Below, in pieces: positions 53,482-62,726 of a stretch of 64,000 nt of DNA. The stretch covers positions 1,860,001 to 1,924,000 of the forward strand of contig NZ_OCSR01000002.1 in the NCBI RefSeq assembly GCF_900230185.1. Direction: 5' to 3'. Made by a program: the position numbers and the translations under genes. Origin of the DNA: Burkholderia sp. OK233. Lineage in GTDB: Bacteria; Pseudomonadota; Gammaproteobacteria; Burkholderiales; Burkholderiaceae. The notes below the pieces were generated by a model. It did no database searches. It worked only from the letters and a program-made list of their open reading frames with translations, and was not told the origin of the DNA. Position 1 is the stretch's first letter, and each line of letters begins with the position of its first letter.

Positions 53482-54273
53482 TCATTCCGGCAGGTTGCCC
53501 GCGGGCGCGCTCAGCCATTTCATCGCGATCCGGTTGACTGTCCCGTCGGCTTTCGCATCGCGAATGATCTGGTTCAGTTTCGCCACAAGCTCCGGCTCGC
53601 CTTTCGGTACGCCGATATAGCATGGCGAATTTGACAGGATTGCCTTCAGGCTGACGTCTACACCGGGGTGAGCCTTCTTCATTGTCGCGACCACGGTCGT
53701 GCCGACCGCCATCATCTGCGTCTGACCAGAAAGGAATGCCTGGATTGTCGAATTGTTGTCTTCAAAGCGGCGAATCACGGCGCCCGGCGCCATCGTCGTG
53801 ATTTCCTGGTCCTGCATCGAACCGCGCGTGACAGACACGGTCTTGCCCGCCATGTCTGCGAATTTCTCCACCGCGAGCTCCGTCTTTCCGAACACAGCGT
53901 CATAGAACGGCGCGTATGCGATGGAGTAGTCGATCATCTTCTCGCGCTCGGGTGTCTTGCCGAGAGAGGATATCGTGATATCGGCTTTGCCCGTCTGCAG
54001 GTACGCCAGGCGCGTCGGCGCCGTGACGGGCACGAGCTGCAGTTTCACGCCGAGCTTCTGCGCAACGAGCTGCGCCGTATCGATGTCGATCCCTTCAGGC
54101 TGCATATCCGGCCCGACGAAACCATACGGCGCATAGTCGGTCGGAATCGCGACGCGAATTATCTTGCTCGACTCGATCCGCTGCAACGCATCGGCTGCGT
54201 TCGCGGTTCCGATCCCGGCCAGCAGCAGGCATACACATGCAACCGCGGCTCGTATTTTTCCATTCATCTTCAT
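53482..54273 (-). CDS. Periplasmic amino-acid-type solute-binding protein
   Basis: A 263-residue binding protein of family 3. The signal peptide ends GTANAAD. The ligand-binding start IRVAIPTDYAPYGFVGPDMQPEGIDIDTAQLVAQKLGVKLQLVP and the hinge segment GKADITISSLGKTPEREKMIDYS are typical. The ATG at 54273 follows GAGG at proper spacing. As first structural gene of the operon it brings substrate to the two permeases. Confidence 0.88.
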   Translation of the reverse strand: MKMNGKIRAAVACVCLLLAGIGTANAADALQRIESSKIIRVAIPTDYAPYGFVGPDMQPEGIDIDTAQLVAQKLGVKLQLVPVTAPTRLAYLQTGKADITISSLGKTPEREKMIDYSIAYAPFYDAVFGKTELAVEKFADMAGKTVSVTRGSMQDQEITTMAPGAVIRRFEDNNSTIQAFLSGQTQMMAVGTTVVATMKKAHPGVDVSLKAILSNSPCYIGVPKGEPELVAKLNQIIRDAKADGTVNRIAMKWLSAPAGNLPE

Positions 54274-54356
54274 TTTTCTCACCTCACATTAATTAGCATT
54301 ACAAATCATTGTCAACAAATCCATTCCAGTTCGGAAGATGTTCCAGATTGGTCAGT

Positions 54357-55232
54357 TCATTCGACGTCCCACCATTCGCCGAGCCCGATCAACTTCTCCT
54401 CCGCATCCGAAACAAGCGACTCGACGTCGATTCCGGACTCCGCGGACAACAGCATCACGAGAATCTCGCTGACGAGCATCGCCGGCACAATCGTGTCGAA
54501 GAACGACGACGTCTTGTTGCGCACAAGGATCGTTTCCTTCGCGAGCCGGCCCACGGGCGACATCGGGCTGTCGGTAATCGCAATGATTGCGACGCCCTGC
54601 TGGTGAAGATGGCTGGCGATGTTGATCGTTTTTTTTGCGTACCGCGACATGCTGCAAACAATCGCGACATCCTTCTGCGACGCCTGATGAATCACCGCCA
54701 TCACGCCGCTCTCGCCCGCGCCGTCAATCAACCGCACGTTACCGGAAAAATACGATGCGACATGCTCGAACTGATAGCCGACCGCGAATGACGAACGAAG
54801 TCCAAGACAGTAGATCTGGCGCGCCTTCGCGAGCCGGCGCGCGGCACGAACGATCGTGGCGACGTTCTCCGGATGACACAGTGTCCGTATGTGCTCGATC
54901 ACTTCACTCGCAAGATCCTGCACATGCGCATGTCCGCCGATCCGCCGGTTCAGTTGCACCATCTGCTGCGCTCGGCCGCTGTATGCATAGCCTTGCGAAC
55001 GCATCGCGTCGACGAACACCGCCTTCAGAGAATCGTAGCCCGGCAGGCCGACCCGCTTCGCGAGCCGTGTCATCGTCGACGGCGGTACGTTCGCAAGCCG
55101 CGCGAGATCGCGCATCGACACGACCGCGACTTCGTTTGGGTTTTCAAGGATGTAGTTCGCCCCGACCCGCTCCTGCTTCGACAGCAGTTCGTAGCGTTCC
55201 TTCAGTAACTGGCAAAGTGCGTCTCGGTCCAT
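54357..55232 (-). CDS. RpiR-family regulator (HTH + SIS)
   Basis: A 291-residue regulator. HTH_6 at the N-terminus includes VAVVSMRDLARLANVPPSTMTRLAKRVGLPGYDSLK, and a SIS sugar-isomerase-type domain follows in IYCLGLRSSFAVGYQFEH. RpiR proteins often sense phosphosugars but some control amino acid operons. It is the first gene on the strand, 83 bp before the solute-binding protein, and probably controls the operon. Confidence 0.85.
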   Translation of the reverse strand: MDRDALCQLLKERYELLSKQERVGANYILENPNEVAVVSMRDLARLANVPPSTMTRLAKRVGLPGYDSLKAVFVDAMRSQGYAYSGRAQQMVQLNRRIGGHAHVQDLASEVIEHIRTLCHPENVATIVRAARRLAKARQIYCLGLRSSFAVGYQFEHVASYFSGNVRLIDGAGESGVMAVIHQASQKDVAIVCSMSRYAKKTINIASHLHQQGVAIIAITDSPMSPVGRLAKETILVRNKTSSFFDTIVPAMLVSEILVMLLSAESGIDVESLVSDAEEKLIGLGEWWDVE

Positions 55233-55487
55233 GGCGATTTACCGTCAATCCGGAATCCAAGATACACGACACGGGTCAATTTCAAAATTATGTGAATCAA
55301 ATGAATCAAAGAAAAACGCTTTGCCGCCAAGGCTTTGCGTGAAGGCGCGCGCCTCACAAGGCGCGGCCCCGTCAGGAATGAAACACTTGGAACAAACGAC
55401 GTGCCGTCTGTTTCAAATCGTCTGGGGTCACGACTGCGGATGCGCGTCGTCGGACGGTCACTAGCAGGTTTCATCCATAGCCGTTAG

Positions 55488-56986
55488 TCTTACTGTGTCA
55501 TATAAATATTTGCATCAAAGCGATACCTGGTACTATTGAATAATACAGACTTCGGGCGATCGCGATGAGAGAAGATGTCGACGAATTTGACGCGTATTTG
55601 AACCATCTGGCGCAGGCGTTAGGGCACGCCGATCGCCATGCCGGCCTCAAGGGCTACTGTTCGGGCCTGGTATTGCCGTTGTCACGCAAGAGCGTCGAGC
55701 CGATGGCCGCGCATATTGACCCACTTCACGCGAGTGCGAAGCACCAGTCACTCCACCACTTTGTGGCCAAGGCAGAATGGTCTGACCGGGCGGTCTTGCA
55801 GCGGGTACGCGAATGGGTGATGCCCGCGTTAGGCGCGCACGCTGCTGAAGAAACCGGCTACTACTGGATTGTTGACGACACAGGTTTTCCAAAGAAGGGG
55901 CGTCATTCGGTCGGGGTTGCACGTCAGTACTGTGGGCAGCTCGGCAAACAGGACAACTGTCAGGTCGCCGTGAGCCTGTCGATCGCGACGCAACGCGGCA
56001 GCCTGCCGATTGCCTGGCAGTTGTATGTGCCCAAGGAATGGATTGACGACCGGGAGCGGGCCCGTCGTGCGGGCATTCCCGACGATCTGGCTTTCGAGAC
56101 CAAGCCCCAGATTGCGCTGGCGCAACTTCGCGAGGCTGTAGCGTCCGGCGTTGCACCGGGCATCGTGCTGGCCGACGCCGGGTACGGCGACGAAACCGCT
56201 TTCCGGGATGGCGTAACTGAACTGGGTTTGTTGTACGCGGTAGGGATCCGGCCTGGCACCTCTGTGTGGGCGCCAGGTACGGCGCCACTTCCGCCCGAGC
56301 CCTGGAGCGGGCGCGGCAGGCCACCGACATCGTTGCGCCGTGCGCCCGGCCACGAACCGCTCGCGGTGAAGGAACTGGCCATGCAATTACCCGTGAGCGC
56401 CTGGCAAACCGTAACCTGGCGGGAAGGCAGCAACGCAGCACTTTCCTCTCGCTTTGCCGCCGTACGGGTTCGTCCCGCACATCGCGACTATTGGCGAAGT
56501 ACCGTTCGCGACGAAGAATGGCTGCTCATTGAATGGCCTGATGGAGATACGGAGCCGCTCAAATACTTTCTCACTACCGCCCCTGAGGAGGCGACCCTTG
56601 AGCAGCTTGTGTTCGTGACCAAGATGCGCTGGCGCATCGAGCGCGACTATCAGGACCTGAAACAGGAGTTCGGGCTCGGTCATTACGAAGGGCGAGGCTG
56701 GCGTGGCTTTCACCACCACGCCACACTGAGTATCGCTGCATATGGGTTTCTGATGGCCCAGCGACTCAGGATGCAATCAGATGTGCGCGATAAAAAAAAC
56801 TTCCTCGAACGCACGCTGCCTGCCCTTCCCCAGGATTACATCCCTCGGGGCAGTCCAGCGCGCACAACGCCACGTTCCTGATTCCATTACCACGTTGCGT
56901 ATCCTGCTTGGACTACGGCTCATGCAACGATGGCACTCTTCCTCTGTGGCAATAGATTGCACGAGCATTTATATGACACAGTAAGA
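55488..56986 (+). mobile_element. IS701-family insertion sequence
   Basis: A 1499-bp element with inverted ends TCTTACTGTGTCATATAAAT (left, 55488) and its complement (right, ending 56986). A 4-bp duplication TTAG at 55484-55487 and 56987-56990 fits the known YTAR preference of IS701. The element is complete. Confidence 0.9.
55565..56881 (+). CDS. IS701-family transposase
   Basis: A 438-residue DDE transposase. The first Asp lies in YYWIVDDTGFPKKG, the second in GIVLADAGYGDETAFR and the Glu in RWRIERDYQDLKQEFGLGHYEGR. The length and the end are normal for the family, and the frame is intact. Confidence 0.9.
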   Translation: MREDVDEFDAYLNHLAQALGHADRHAGLKGYCSGLVLPLSRKSVEPMAAHIDPLHASAKHQSLHHFVAKAEWSDRAVLQRVREWVMPALGAHAAEETGYYWIVDDTGFPKKGRHSVGVARQYCGQLGKQDNCQVAVSLSIATQRGSLPIAWQLYVPKEWIDDRERARRAGIPDDLAFETKPQIALAQLREAVASGVAPGIVLADAGYGDETAFRDGVTELGLLYAVGIRPGTSVWAPGTAPLPPEPWSGRGRPPTSLRRAPGHEPLAVKELAMQLPVSAWQTVTWREGSNAALSSRFAAVRVRPAHRDYWRSTVRDEEWLLIEWPDGDTEPLKYFLTTAPEEATLEQLVFVTKMRWRIERDYQDLKQEFGLGHYEGRGWRGFHHHATLSIAAYGFLMAQRLRMQSDVRDKKNFLERTLPALPQDYIPRGSPARTTPRS

Positions 56987-57235
56987 TTAGCCGGCTGCCA
57001 AAGAAGTGTTTGATGCGATATGCGCGGAAGCGCACAGAGTCATTTGGATCGGGGCCATACGCTGTTCGATACAGTAGAGACGTCTCCACCTGAGTTCCAA
57101 GAGCAGTATTTCTGTACCTCCTTCACGAGCCCCAGCTCTACGAGCAGTCGGGGAACGATCGCTCGCAACACCATGTCGACCTCGGGGAGCCATACTGCCC
57201 CGCCGAAAGCAGCTTTGCGCAATCAGGTGCCACCG

Positions 57236-57703
57236 ATGCGTCTTCGAGCCATCAAATATGCCTTGATTCTTGCCTGCGGGTGCATGGCTGTCGCGGATGC
57301 ACTTGCCGCCGATGCTGCCGGCGTCGTGAAGACCCTTAAGGGCACGGTGCAGATCGAACGGGCTGGAGGAAGTTCGGGTGCGGCCGTCGGCAGCGAGGTT
57401 TACGGCAGCGACCGCATAGTGACCGGCCCGGAATCCTCCGTCGGGATCACGCTGCGTGACACCACCCAACTCTCGGCTGGCGCCAATACCATCCTCGACC
57501 TCAACAAATTCGCGTTCAATACCACGACCCATGACGGGGTGCTCGACGCCTCCATCAAACGCGGGTCCCTGGCCGTGATTTCCGGAAAGTTGGCGAAGGC
57601 GAATCCGGATGCCGTCCGCTTCAGCACGCCCACTACCACGCTGGGCGTGCGCGGCACTGAATTCATCATCGAAGTCGGCGATAAAGGGGAGAGTGCACGT
57701 TGA
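57236..57703 (+). CDS. FecR-domain exported protein
   Basis: A 155-residue protein with a signal peptide (LILACGCMAVADALA) then a FecR domain: GVVKTLKGTVQIERAGG, VYGSDRIVTGPESSVGITLRDTTQLSAGANT and the end TTTLGVRGTEFIIEVG. Such FecR proteins are periplasmic. The ATG at 57236 is chosen for the signal peptide; the upstream frame to 57020 is not like coding sequence. The stop overlaps the TTG start of the OmpA gene (TTGA). Confidence 0.8.
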   Translation: MRLRAIKYALILACGCMAVADALAADAAGVVKTLKGTVQIERAGGSSGAAVGSEVYGSDRIVTGPESSVGITLRDTTQLSAGANTILDLNKFAFNTTTHDGVLDASIKRGSLAVISGKLAKANPDAVRFSTPTTTLGVRGTEFIIEVGDKGESAR

Positions 57704-58314
57704 AGGCTGCAATCCGACGTCACGGGCTGGCATCTGCCGCGGCATTCGTCATGCTGGCTTTCCTGGCCGGGTGCAGCACGCCGGACAAAATTATTCTATT
57801 GCCGGATCCTGATGGCAAAGTCGGAGCGGTCATTGTCCACAGCGCCACCGGCGAGCAGACAATTGACAAGGCTTACGCTGGGGTCGGCGTCACCAGGGGC
57901 GGCGCCATCGAAAAGACGATGGATAGCCAATCCAGTGTGCAGGCACGATATGGCGAGCTACTCGCGGCCCGGCCGCCTCGGCCCATGACATTTACGATCT
58001 TTTTTCTCTTTGATTCCGCCACCGAATTGGCGCCGGAGTCATCCGCCACGGTTAAAAAGCTGAAAGCCGTCCTGGCGACGTGGCCGGCGCCTCAGATCGT
58101 GGTGGTCGGTCACACCGATCTGGCGGGCTCTCAGGAATTCAATGACCGACTGTCCATGCAGCGGGCGCAGACTGCTGCAGCGTTCCTGATCAAGGAAGGC
58201 ATTCCTGCCCGACAAATAGAGACCGCTGCCCGGGGCAAGCGCGAGCCACTGGTGCCCACGGCAGATGGCGTTCCCAATCGCATGAACCGGCGCGCAGTCA
58301 TCACAATCCAATGA
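57700..58314 (+). CDS. OmpA-family lipoprotein
   Basis: A 204-residue lipoprotein (lipobox LAGC) with an OmpA C-terminal peptidoglycan-binding domain at residues about 100-204: FFLFDSATELAPESSATVKKL, VVVGHTDLAGSQEFNDRLSMQRAQTAAAFL and NRRAVITIQ. A TTG start at 57700 overlaps the FecR stop, so the pair is coupled. Such lipoproteins tie the outer membrane or an envelope complex to the wall. Confidence 0.82.
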   Translation: MKAAIRRHGLASAAAFVMLAFLAGCSTPDKIILLPDPDGKVGAVIVHSATGEQTIDKAYAGVGVTRGGAIEKTMDSQSSVQARYGELLAARPPRPMTFTIFFLFDSATELAPESSATVKKLKAVLATWPAPQIVVVGHTDLAGSQEFNDRLSMQRAQTAAAFLIKEGIPARQIETAARGKREPLVPTADGVPNRMNRRAVITIQ

Positions 58315-58337
58315 TCCGCGCCAGTCATCGGCGCTGA

Positions 58338-59831
58338 ATGGCCTTTCCGTCGATGAAACGCTATTTCGACCCATGGCTTACCCGGATCAGGAATCTACTG
58401 AAGACGGTCCAGGGGCGTCCGGTGGCACTCGTGGTGTTGTTCGGCCTGAGCCTGCTCAACCTGTGTAGCGAATGGCCGAGCGACGTAGCACGTCCGGCCT
58501 TCGTGGACACGCTCGACGAGGCGCTTCCCGACTCCTTTAAAACAACCCGGCAAATTCTGTTCGATCAGTACCAACGTCACTTCCCACGGATTCCGACTGC
58601 TCAGCCCGTGACCATTGTCGAGATCGATGAGGAGACGCTCGCAACCGTCGGTCAATGGCCCTGGCCGCGAAATCGACTCGCGAGCCTCATCGATGCCATT
58701 GCCGCACTGAAACCGCTGGCTATCGGTCTCGACATTTACATGCCGGAGCCGGATCAGACCTCTCCCGACAAGGTGGCTGGCAATCTGCCGAAAGCGGCTG
58801 CCGCCCTGGCCGCCGGCTTACGCGCCCTTCCTAGTCACGAAGCCATTCTCGCCAGATCGTTGCGCGCAGCGCCGACCATACTGGGTGCTGCGGCGCTCGA
58901 TCACGCCGCCTTCGCCACCAGTACCGATCTGCTAAGCGCTCCGATCCTCGTTCATGGCACCGACCCACTGGGCCACGTGCAACGGTTCGACTATGTGCTT
59001 GCCAGCCTGCCGGAATTGCAGGCGGCGGCCCACGGGCAGGCGATGCTGAGCGTGGCGCTCGAACAAGGCGTAGTCCGGCATATTCCCCTCATCACGGGTT
59101 TGCGGGAGAAACTGGTCCCCAGTCTACCGATGGAAATGCTTCGCCTCGCCACGGGCTCATCGGCGATCGACGTCTATGCCGACACATCCGGCGTGCGAGC
59201 GGTGGGTGTCGCTGATGTGCTAGTGCCCACGCAGCCCGGGGGTGACATCTGGTTGCATTTCGCGTCCATTCGGTCGACGCTGAGCCGCTACGCGTCGGCA
59301 CGCGACGTCCTGCAGGGAACCGTCGATCCGGAACGGATCCGGGACAAATTGGTGCTGGTCGGACTGACCGGTGCCGGCGTGACTGACATGCGCACGACGG
59401 CGTTGGGGGAACTGGTGCCGGGGATCGAAATTCAGGCGCAGGTCATCGAGACGATTTTCGAGGGACGTTTTCTGCGCCGCCCCACCTGGCTGAAATGGGC
59501 AGAATGCGCCTTCATCATGACCTTCGGGCTGCTGATCATCTGGTATGTGCCTCGCCCCCATTCGCGGTTCGCGGTATTAATAAGAACCGTCCCCAAGGGT
59601 GTCGCCGCTCTGGGTATATTCCTGCATCTGCTGAATCTTCTGTGCTGCTTCTTTATTTTCATGCGCTTCGGACTGCTGGTCGATGCGGCCTCGATTTTCA
59701 TTATCCTGTCCGCAGTCATGGGGTGCTTCCTTTCACCGGCGTTACTCCGCGTCTACGAACAAACCAGAACGGAGGCCACGCACGCGCCGGGGCAGGAAGA
59801 CGACAACGACCGCGCCGGCAAAGCGCCATGA
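58338..59831 (+). CDS. CHASE2-domain membrane protein without a cyclase domain
   Basis: A 497-residue inner-membrane protein. A membrane segment near residues 26-45, a large periplasmic CHASE2 sensor (VTIVEIDEETLATVGQWPWPRNRLASLIDAI to GIEIQAQVIETIFEGRFLRRP) and then three closely spaced membrane segments (about 395-470) are visible. CHASE2 proteins usually end in a cyclase, kinase or other output domain; here only about 25 hydrophilic residues follow. It begins 23 bp after the OmpA gene. FecR-OmpA-CHASE2 sets are seen with adenylate cyclases elsewhere, so the partner may be coded at another locus. Confidence 0.82.
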   Translation: MAFPSMKRYFDPWLTRIRNLLKTVQGRPVALVVLFGLSLLNLCSEWPSDVARPAFVDTLDEALPDSFKTTRQILFDQYQRHFPRIPTAQPVTIVEIDEETLATVGQWPWPRNRLASLIDAIAALKPLAIGLDIYMPEPDQTSPDKVAGNLPKAAAALAAGLRALPSHEAILARSLRAAPTILGAAALDHAAFATSTDLLSAPILVHGTDPLGHVQRFDYVLASLPELQAAAHGQAMLSVALEQGVVRHIPLITGLREKLVPSLPMEMLRLATGSSAIDVYADTSGVRAVGVADVLVPTQPGGDIWLHFASIRSTLSRYASARDVLQGTVDPERIRDKLVLVGLTGAGVTDMRTTALGELVPGIEIQAQVIETIFEGRFLRRPTWLKWAECAFIMTFGLLIIWYVPRPHSRFAVLIRTVPKGVAALGIFLHLLNLLCCFFIFMRFGLLVDAASIFIILSAVMGCFLSPALLRVYEQTRTEATHAPGQEDDNDRAGKAP

Positions 59832-59975
59832 CCTTGAGGTAGCGGTTGTACGGATGGCCTGCAACCTGAAAGCTGCCGTTGGCTTCACGCTGCATCGAAT
59901 GGCCGATGCAAGTACAGGAGGCTTTCGTTAGAATCTGTTTTCGATTCTTTAATTCGTCTATTACCGGAGGCGAAC

Positions 59976-61103
59976 GTGCCAGGGTTACTCCCCGATGTCG
60001 ACCGCGAGGGACTCCTCGAATATTCAGTCGTTTACACCGACCGATCCATCAACCATATGTCGCAGCTTTTTCAGGGAGTCATGCGGGATATTTCCGGCGC
60101 CCTGAAAAAAGTCTACAACGCGCAGTCGGCCATTGTCGTTCCGGGCAGCGGGACGTTCGGCATGGAAGCCGTCGCCCGGCAGTTCGCGACGAACAAGAAG
60201 TGTCTGGTGATTCGCAATGGCTGGTTCAGTTTTCGCTGGTCGCAGATTTTCGACATGGGCGGTATTCCGTCTGAATCGATAGTGTTGAAGGCGCGTCCGG
60301 TCGAACAAGGAAGGCAGGCCGCCTATGCACCGCCACCGATTGAAGAAGTGGTCGCTGCGATCAGGGAAAACAAGCCGGATCTGGTCTTTGCGCCGCATGT
60401 CGAAACCGCATCCGGGATCATGTTGCCGGACGCTTATTTGCGCGCGGTGGCCGACGCTGTGCATGCCGTCGGCGGCATGTTTGTACTCGATTGCATTGCC
60501 TCCGGCACGGTCTGGGTCGACATGAAGGCGAGCGGCGTTGACGTCCTGATTAGCGCGCCGCAAAAGGGATGGAGCGCGTCACCGTGCTGCGGGCTGGTCA
60601 TGCTTAGCCAGCTTGCCCGCGAAAGAATCGACGCAACAACCAGCACCAGTTTCGCTTGCGATCTTCGCAAATGGCTGCAGATCATGGAAGCCTACGAGAA
60701 CGGTGGGTTCGCTTACCACGCCACGATGCCCACGGATGGTCTCGCGACGCTGCGCGACGTCATGAAGGAAACCGAGGCATATGGCTTCGACAAAGTGAGA
60801 GCGGAGCAGGTTGAACTCGGCACGTGCGTTCGCTCACTCCTGGGTGCCAAGGGTTTCAAAAGCGTGGCGGCCGAAGGTTTTCAGGCTCCGGGCGTCGTGG
60901 TCAGCTATACCGACGATGACGGCATACGATCCGGCAAGAAATTTGCTGATGCCGGCTTGCAGATCGCGCCCGGCGTTCCCCTTCAATGCGACGAGCCTGA
61001 AGACTTCAAGACCTTCCGCGTCGGATTATTCGGCCTGGACAAACTGCATGACGTCGAAGGCGCGGTCGCCAGGCTTGCCAAGGCGTTGGACAGTATCCTT
61101 TAG
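59976..61103 (+). CDS. Class V aminotransferase, alanine-glyoxylate aminotransferase-like
   Basis: A 375-residue PLP enzyme. The PLP Lys is in SAPQKGWSASPCCG, with VFAPHVETASGIMLPD and VLDCIASG earlier and the substrate-binding FRVGLFG near the end. A GTG start with GGAGG five bases ahead is unambiguous. Family members move amino groups from alanine, serine or related compounds to 2-oxoacids such as glyoxylate. The neighbours give no pathway clue. Confidence 0.88.
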   Translation: MPGLLPDVDREGLLEYSVVYTDRSINHMSQLFQGVMRDISGALKKVYNAQSAIVVPGSGTFGMEAVARQFATNKKCLVIRNGWFSFRWSQIFDMGGIPSESIVLKARPVEQGRQAAYAPPPIEEVVAAIRENKPDLVFAPHVETASGIMLPDAYLRAVADAVHAVGGMFVLDCIASGTVWVDMKASGVDVLISAPQKGWSASPCCGLVMLSQLARERIDATTSTSFACDLRKWLQIMEAYENGGFAYHATMPTDGLATLRDVMKETEAYGFDKVRAEQVELGTCVRSLLGAKGFKSVAAEGFQAPGVVVSYTDDDGIRSGKKFADAGLQIAPGVPLQCDEPEDFKTFRVGLFGLDKLHDVEGAVARLAKALDSIL

Positions 61104-61328
61104 CGTGCTTTTCCGGAGCATGTGCGCATGGCTCGTCGTCCTCGCAACCGCATCGGCAGGAGCGCTCCGGAACCTGCCGGAATAGCTATGCGCACGCTTC
61201 GGCTATTTCCGACGGCACTCAAAGTCGGACAGGGGGCCGTCTCCTACATTCCGCACGGCTCGCTGCTGACCGGTGATGCCGAGCACATTCGCGAGTCCCG
61301 GGCTCACTCGCCTGGTGGCGAGCAAGCC

Positions 61329-61679
61329 TCAACCGCGGAGCGCCACAGTAGCCACGACGAGAGCCGAGAAGATCAGCGCCGGAGCGAGATGCCCGAACGG
61401 CTCCCGGTTTCGTAGCAACGTGAAGAGCGCGGCGACCATGATCGCACCGGCCAGCGTTAGGCCCAAAACTCTGGTTTGTTGTCCAAAAAGAAGTGCCGCA
61501 GACAACAGTTCAAGAGCGCCACAAAGCAAACGAAACCATGCCGGGTAACCCCAGCGTGCGAAGTCGCGCTTCACCGCGCCGAGTCCTGCGAGATTGACCA
61601 CCCCAGCAACCGCGAACAGAACCGCTACGACCATCGCGAGAATCGATTCGAAAGATGCACTGTTCCACGTCATGGTCAT
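61329..61679 (-). CDS. DoxX-family membrane protein
   Basis: A 116-residue protein with four membrane helices, fitting the DoxX/DoxX-like family (FAVAGVVNLAGLGAVKRDFARWGYPAWFRLLCGALELLSAALLF). Its start overlaps the stop of the SDR gene as ATGA, so it is the second gene of a TetR-controlled pair. The function of this family is poorly known. Confidence 0.8.
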   Translation of the reverse strand: MTMTWNSASFESILAMVVAVLFAVAGVVNLAGLGAVKRDFARWGYPAWFRLLCGALELLSAALLFGQQTRVLGLTLAGAIMVAALFTLLRNREPFGHLAPALIFSALVVATVALRG

Positions 61680-62599
61680 GCTCCGTTGATTTGCTGAAAG
61701 TGCTTTTGTTCAGAGAGGTCCGCAATCAGGCCGGGGCCATGGGGCTTCCACGCAAGAACTCGCCGGGCATGCTGGCCGCTTACTGTCTGATCGAGCGCCA
61801 GTGCGTCAGCGAACGGTCCAAGCGATTTGCGAGCATCGTCAAGCGGCCAGGGTTCGACGCGATCGGCGCCGACCGAGGCCCGAATCGCTTCACCCATTTC
61901 GGCAACGGCAACGGCATCTTCCGCAACCACGTTGAAGATCTGTCCCGCGACTCGATCGTCCCCACTTGCCGCCCGCTCCATCGCGCTCAGGTAGGCTGTG
62001 GCGAGATCATCGACGTGAACGGCAGGCCAGTGGTTGCGACCATCGCCGACGATCCTCACACTGCCGGTCTGACGGCCCATGCCGGCAAGCATGCCGAAGA
62101 CGCCGCCGCCGTAGCCGTGCACCATCGCCGGCCTGAGGATCACTGCAGCAATCGAGCGGCGTGCTGCTAGCGCCAGCACCTGTTGCTCCACTGCGGGCCG
62201 CCAGGCGATGAGTGGTGTCGGGTTCAGCACCGATGCTTCAGTCGCGGGCTCCCCCTCCGTATTGCCGTAGACCCAGGTGCCCGACGTATAGACAAACGCC
62301 GCGCCCGGATGCAAATGCGAAAGCATCGCTACAGCCGCGGCCTCATCGGCAGCAGCGGCGGAAGCATCGTTGGTCGACGCGGTGTGCACCACGCCATCAG
62401 CGGCACCGGCAGTCGCAGCGAAAGACTGTGGCTCGCGCAGGTCGCCGGAATGCAGTGTCACACCGAGACGTGCCAGCGCGCCGGCGGCCGCCGAGCTGTC
62501 CTCGCGCACCAGCGCCGTCACCTGATGGCCGAGGCTGATTGCCTTGCGCACGACCGCTTGCCCGATGAAGCCAGTACCACCTGTAATGAACAGTTTCAA
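61676..62599 (-). CDS. NAD(P)-dependent epimerase/dehydratase (extended SDR)
   Basis: A 307-residue oxidoreductase-type protein. The Rossmann motif FITGGTGFIGQAVV is at the start, and AFVYTSGTWVYGN with the Ser/Tyr pair lies mid-protein. The TTG at 62599 is used because GGAG precedes it and homologues begin at this point; the frame is open to 62641 across the operator region. The start is 42 bp from the TetR operator, so repression by the divergent TetR is likely. Confidence 0.82.
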   Translation of the reverse strand: MKLFITGGTGFIGQAVVRKAISLGHQVTALVREDSSAAAGALARLGVTLHSGDLREPQSFAATAGAADGVVHTASTNDASAAAADEAAAVAMLSHLHPGAAFVYTSGTWVYGNTEGEPATEASVLNPTPLIAWRPAVEQQVLALAARRSIAAVILRPAMVHGYGGGVFGMLAGMGRQTGSVRIVGDGRNHWPAVHVDDLATAYLSAMERAASGDDRVAGQIFNVVAEDAVAVAEMGEAIRASVGADRVEPWPLDDARKSLGPFADALALDQTVSGQHARRVLAWKPHGPGLIADLSEQKHFQQINGA

Positions 62600-62641
62600 A
62601 GCGTTCTCCAATGATTGGCTGCGAAGTTGAAAGTCATACAA

Positions 62642-62695
62642 ACGAGACTAGTCGGTCTCGTTTTGGCAAATCTAAACGAGACTGACCAGTCTTGT
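62642..62695. promoter_or_regulatory. Two TetR operator dyads
   Basis: Dyads ACGAGACTAGTCGGTCTCGT (62642-62661) and ACGAGACTGACCAGTCTTGT (62676-62695), with centres 34 bp apart, lie between the SDR and TetR genes. The shared half-site ACNAGACT points to one repressor binding twice. Confidence 0.8.
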
Positions 62696-62726
62696 CAACT
62701 ACTCAGCGATCTGTTATTTATCTCGC

